From contig NZ_JAUCYU010000007.1 of assembly GCF_030373445.1 (NCBI RefSeq), positions 1 to 64,000 on the forward strand: a stretch of DNA of 64,000 nucleotides. The letters are read 5' to 3'. Positions 61,593 through 64,000 of this stretch are shown one piece after another. Position 1 is the first letter of the stretch; each line of letters begins with the position of its first letter. Below the pieces are notes generated by a model. That model saw nothing but the letters and a program-made list of their open reading frames with translations, was not told the DNA's origin and did not search any database. This DNA is from Roseovarius sp. GTDB taxonomy: Bacteria > Pseudomonadota > Alphaproteobacteria > Rhodobacterales > Rhodobacteraceae. Both the position numbers and the translations under genes were made by a program.

Positions 61593-63067
61593 TGGGCGCG
61601 GCGATGATGCGGGCGGCCCTGTGTGCGCTGATGGTGCTTGTCACGGGTCCCGCCCCTGCCGAGACCTACAAGATCGAGAATATCGGCTCGGGCAACCCGC
61701 GCGGCGCGACCGATGGGTTGAGTTTCACCTACGATGTGCATCTGCGGCTGGAGCTTTTGTTGGGCGAGCCTGTTGTGGGCACGCGGTTCCGCTGGCAGCT
61801 CAACCCGAATTTCAGCGAGGTCGAAGTCTCGGAACTGGTGACGGATGCGCGGCGGCGGGTGAAACTGCTGAACCTGCCGCGCGAGGCGCAGCTGAAGGCG
61901 CGGATCTACGACGTGGATATCGAGTTCGAGATGTCGGGGGCGACGGGCGTGTATTACCTGCTGGCCGATGGCGGCGACCCCGGCCCCGGCGATGGCGAGA
62001 CGTGGAGCTTCAACGTGCCCGGCTCGCCCGACTGGAGCGAGATGTTCTACCGCACCCCGCTCGACGGGCCGGACGACCGGGCCGATTACGTCTCGGAGAA
62101 GGAGGCGAAGCGGATCTGGAAGGAGGGGCTACGCCTGCATACCGCGCGGCTGGTGGATGTGAAGGTTTCGACCCATGACCTCGTGCGCTGGTACGTGCAG
62201 CAGAGCAAGGCGCCGGAGGTGGCGGTGACGCAGAAGGCGATCCGCAACCTGGCCGAGGGGATCAGGGAAGGGTTCGGCTACGATCTCGACGCGGAAGAGT
62301 TCGCCGAGGTCACGCCGGAGGACCGCTGGGACACCGAGGGGATGAGCGGCCTGCCCGAGGAAGAGGGGCTGCGGTCGTCCGAGATCGACTACCGGATCCT
62401 GAGCGAGCGGCTGGGCAAGCTTCTGGCGATGCCGAAGAAGTTCGAGCCGACGGGCGAGCTGATCCTGTTCGACGCAGCGGTGGCGGAGCTGCGCTCGGAC
62501 ATCGCGGCGCTGGCGGAGCAGCGCACCGAGCGGGGGTTGAAGGACTATCCGCTCAAGCTGGGGCTGTCGCCGCGGGAGTTCGAGGAAGGGCATGACGTGC
62601 GGGCCGCGGCCAACAGCTATGAGCTGGTCGAAGAGGACGGGGCTTTCTGGGTTACGGACCTGTCCGGGGAGGAGGTCTACTATCTGGAATATGGGGAGAT
62701 TCTCTTCGCGCGGTCAGTTGTCGCAAGATGGGATGATTGCCTGTTGGAGCTTTTCGACCCGAAAAGCGAAGAGGTCGTGTTCGAACACGCGTTCGGCTGC
62801 AACAGCTGGATCCACTTCGTTGACGTTGACAAGGAGGCCCCGCCGGCGGCGGAGAGGCTGAGGATCGCGGTGCACACCGGGCGGAAGCAGATCGTCAAGC
62901 GCTACCGCGCCGGGGATTGCGGTGACTGGGGCCAGAGCGAGGTTACGGCCTTCGCCGTGGAACTCTTCGAGCTCGGGAACGATCTGGAAATTAAGCGGGT
63001 CGGGTCGGACCGGCACCGACACACAACGAGAACCGCGTCTGCACAGTTTTGCCTGTCGACGCAGTAA
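61592..63067 (+). CDS. Secreted hypothetical protein, partner of the preceding gene
   Basis: A 491-aa protein with signal peptide (AALCALMVLVTGPAPA, cleavage before ETYK). The body is a mix of beta-rich and helical segments with no family I recognise. Cysteines occur only in the C-terminal 110 residues (WDDCLLELF, FGCNSWIHF, AGDCGDWGQ, AQFCLSTQ). TGATG overlap with the previous gene means the two secreted proteins are made together and may form a complex. Confidence 0.55.
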   Translation: MGAAMMRAALCALMVLVTGPAPAETYKIENIGSGNPRGATDGLSFTYDVHLRLELLLGEPVVGTRFRWQLNPNFSEVEVSELVTDARRRVKLLNLPREAQLKARIYDVDIEFEMSGATGVYYLLADGGDPGPGDGETWSFNVPGSPDWSEMFYRTPLDGPDDRADYVSEKEAKRIWKEGLRLHTARLVDVKVSTHDLVRWYVQQSKAPEVAVTQKAIRNLAEGIREGFGYDLDAEEFAEVTPEDRWDTEGMSGLPEEEGLRSSEIDYRILSERLGKLLAMPKKFEPTGELILFDAAVAELRSDIAALAEQRTERGLKDYPLKLGLSPREFEEGHDVRAAANSYELVEEDGAFWVTDLSGEEVYYLEYGEILFARSVVARWDDCLLELFDPKSEEVVFEHAFGCNSWIHFVDVDKEAPPAAERLRIAVHTGRKQIVKRYRAGDCGDWGQSEVTAFAVELFELGNDLEIKRVGSDRHRHTTRTASAQFCLSTQ

Positions 63068-63081
63068 CCCCCCTGCCCGCC

Positions 63082-64000
63082 TCAGCGCCCGATCACCAGC
63101 TCGGCGCGCAAGCCGCCCAGACGTTCGCTTTCGCCCAGCCGCAGCATGCCGCCATGGGCGCGGGCGATGTCGGTGGCGATCGAGAGGCCCAAGCCCACGC
63201 CCGAGCCGAGGTTCTGGTTGCGCGCGGTGTCGAGCCGCACGAAGGGTTTGACCGCCTCTTCGCGCCGCTCCTTCGGAATGCCGGGGCCGTCATCCTCGAC
63301 CCGGATGCGCAGGGACTTGTCGGTCAGAAGCACCGAGACCTCGGCCCTGGTGCCATAGCGGACCGCGTTGTTGACCAGGTTCTCGACCGCCCGGCGGATG
63401 CCGGCACTGCGGAGCGCCACGGTGCCCTCGCCCTCGGCGAGGTAAAGCGTCACGTCGCGCTCGGCCCGGCGCATATCCTCGACGATCTGGGCCACCAGTG
63501 CGACGGGGTCGACGGGTTTCGCCTCGCCCTCGCTGGCGCCGCGGGCGAAATCGAGGAACTCGTCGATCAGGCGTTCCATGTCGGTCACGTCCTGTTCCAT
63601 CGCCTCGCGGTCCTCGTCATCCAGCATCGACAGGCCGAGCTTGAGCCGGGTGAGCGGTGTGCGCAGGTCGTGACTGACGCCGGAGAGCATGAGCGTGCGC
63701 TGTTCGATCTGCCGCTCGATCCGGGCGCGCATGTCGAGAAAGGCATTGCCGGCGGCGCGGACCTCGACCGCGCCGGCGGGGCGGTACTCGAGGTGGCGGC
63801 CCCGTCCGAACGCCTCGGCCGCGCGGGCGAGCCTCGTGATGGGGCGCAGCTGGTTGCGCAGGTAGAAATAGGCGATCACGGTCATGATCGCGGCAAAGCC
63901 CACCATGTTGACCAAAAGCTGGTGCGGGTTCGAGGCCGAGACGCGCCGGCGGTCGAAGGTCATGCGAATCGGACCGTCATCGCTTTCGAAGAAGAGCGAG
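63082..64000 (-). CDS. envZ: EnvZ-like sensor histidine kinase, 5' truncated by window edge
   Basis: About 306 residues of the C-terminal part are visible; the frame stays open to the window end. Seen: transmembrane helix 2 (VNMVGFAAIMTVIAYFYL), HAMP domain (LRPITRLARAAEAFGRG), H-box GVSHDLRTPLTRLKLGLSML and ATPase boxes (NLVNNAVRYG, DDGPGIP, GLGLSIA). GVSHDLRTPLTR is typical of EnvZ. An ompR-like gene would be expected beyond the right edge. Confidence 0.85.
   Translation of the reverse strand, partial: SLFFESDDGPIRMTFDRRRVSASNPHQLLVNMVGFAAIMTVIAYFYLRNQLRPITRLARAAEAFGRGRHLEYRPAGAVEVRAAGNAFLDMRARIERQIEQRTLMLSGVSHDLRTPLTRLKLGLSMLDDEDREAMEQDVTDMERLIDEFLDFARGASEGEAKPVDPVALVAQIVEDMRRAERDVTLYLAEGEGTVALRSAGIRRAVENLVNNAVRYGTRAEVSVLLTDKSLRIRVEDDGPGIPKERREEAVKPFVRLDTARNQNLGSGVGLGLSIATDIARAHGGMLRLGESERLGGLRAELVIGR

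Overview
The window looks like the chromosome of a high-GC alphaproteobacterium of the Rhodobacterales (Roseobacter group). Indicators are the rpsB-tsf pair, an RNase E with a long acidic insertion in its S1 domain, the F1 ATPase zeta inhibitor (DUF1476), a split B12-dependent methionine-synthase gene set (homocysteine methyltransferase, corrinoid protein, DUF1638), DctB/DctD, pseudouridine catabolism, PHB-type genes, and a LexA box of the alphaproteobacterial GTTC-N7-GTTC type.

Layout. 1-4.2 kb: aroQ and a solo LuxR regulator, a hairpin-rich gene-free stretch, then rpsB-tsf on the minus strand. 4.3-9 kb: a leishmanolysin-like protease, psuK-psuG and a DUF502 membrane protein. 9-14.8 kb: patatin, 3-hydroxybutyrate dehydrogenase, PPK2, a likely small RNA, a peptide-binding protein, an entericidin-like peptide and ArsC. 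15-25.9 kb: a P450/hydrolase pair, CcdA, TusA, rne, an SDR, DctD and DctB. 26-38.2 kb: purine genes (purC-purS-DUF3592-purQ and purM-purN) enclosing bmt, a LysR regulator, an SOS-box-controlled radical SAM protein, the corrinoid/DUF1638 genes, sufE, a lipoprotein and rnd.

38.6-56.8 kb is an 18.2-kb integrated element in a CAT-anticodon tRNA gene, bounded by a 24-bp direct repeat of the tRNA 3' end. It carries an integrase, a SieB-like membrane protein, HK97-type head and packaging genes (portal, fused protease-capsid, connectors, HNH, small and large terminase), two chaperone-like proteins, a tape measure and a gpM-like tail-tip protein. I see no major tail protein, distal tail genes, lysis cassette or recognisable replication protein. 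The right third holds unfamiliar small genes separated by strong palindromes. It may be a capsid-encoding phage satellite that borrows tail parts, or a deleted prophage.

56.9-64 kb: host genes again, including secreted proteins of unknown function, an OafA-type acyltransferase with an SGNH domain, and the C-terminal part of an EnvZ-like kinase running off the edge.

The main non-gene observations are: a dispersed intergenic element seen three times with fixed architecture (GTTAACC, four ACCGAC units at 11-bp period, GTTAACC); a minus-strand small RNA candidate near 12.1 kb; a related set of operator palindromes inside the integrated element; and a perfect 19-bp inverted repeat between its structural and accessory halves.
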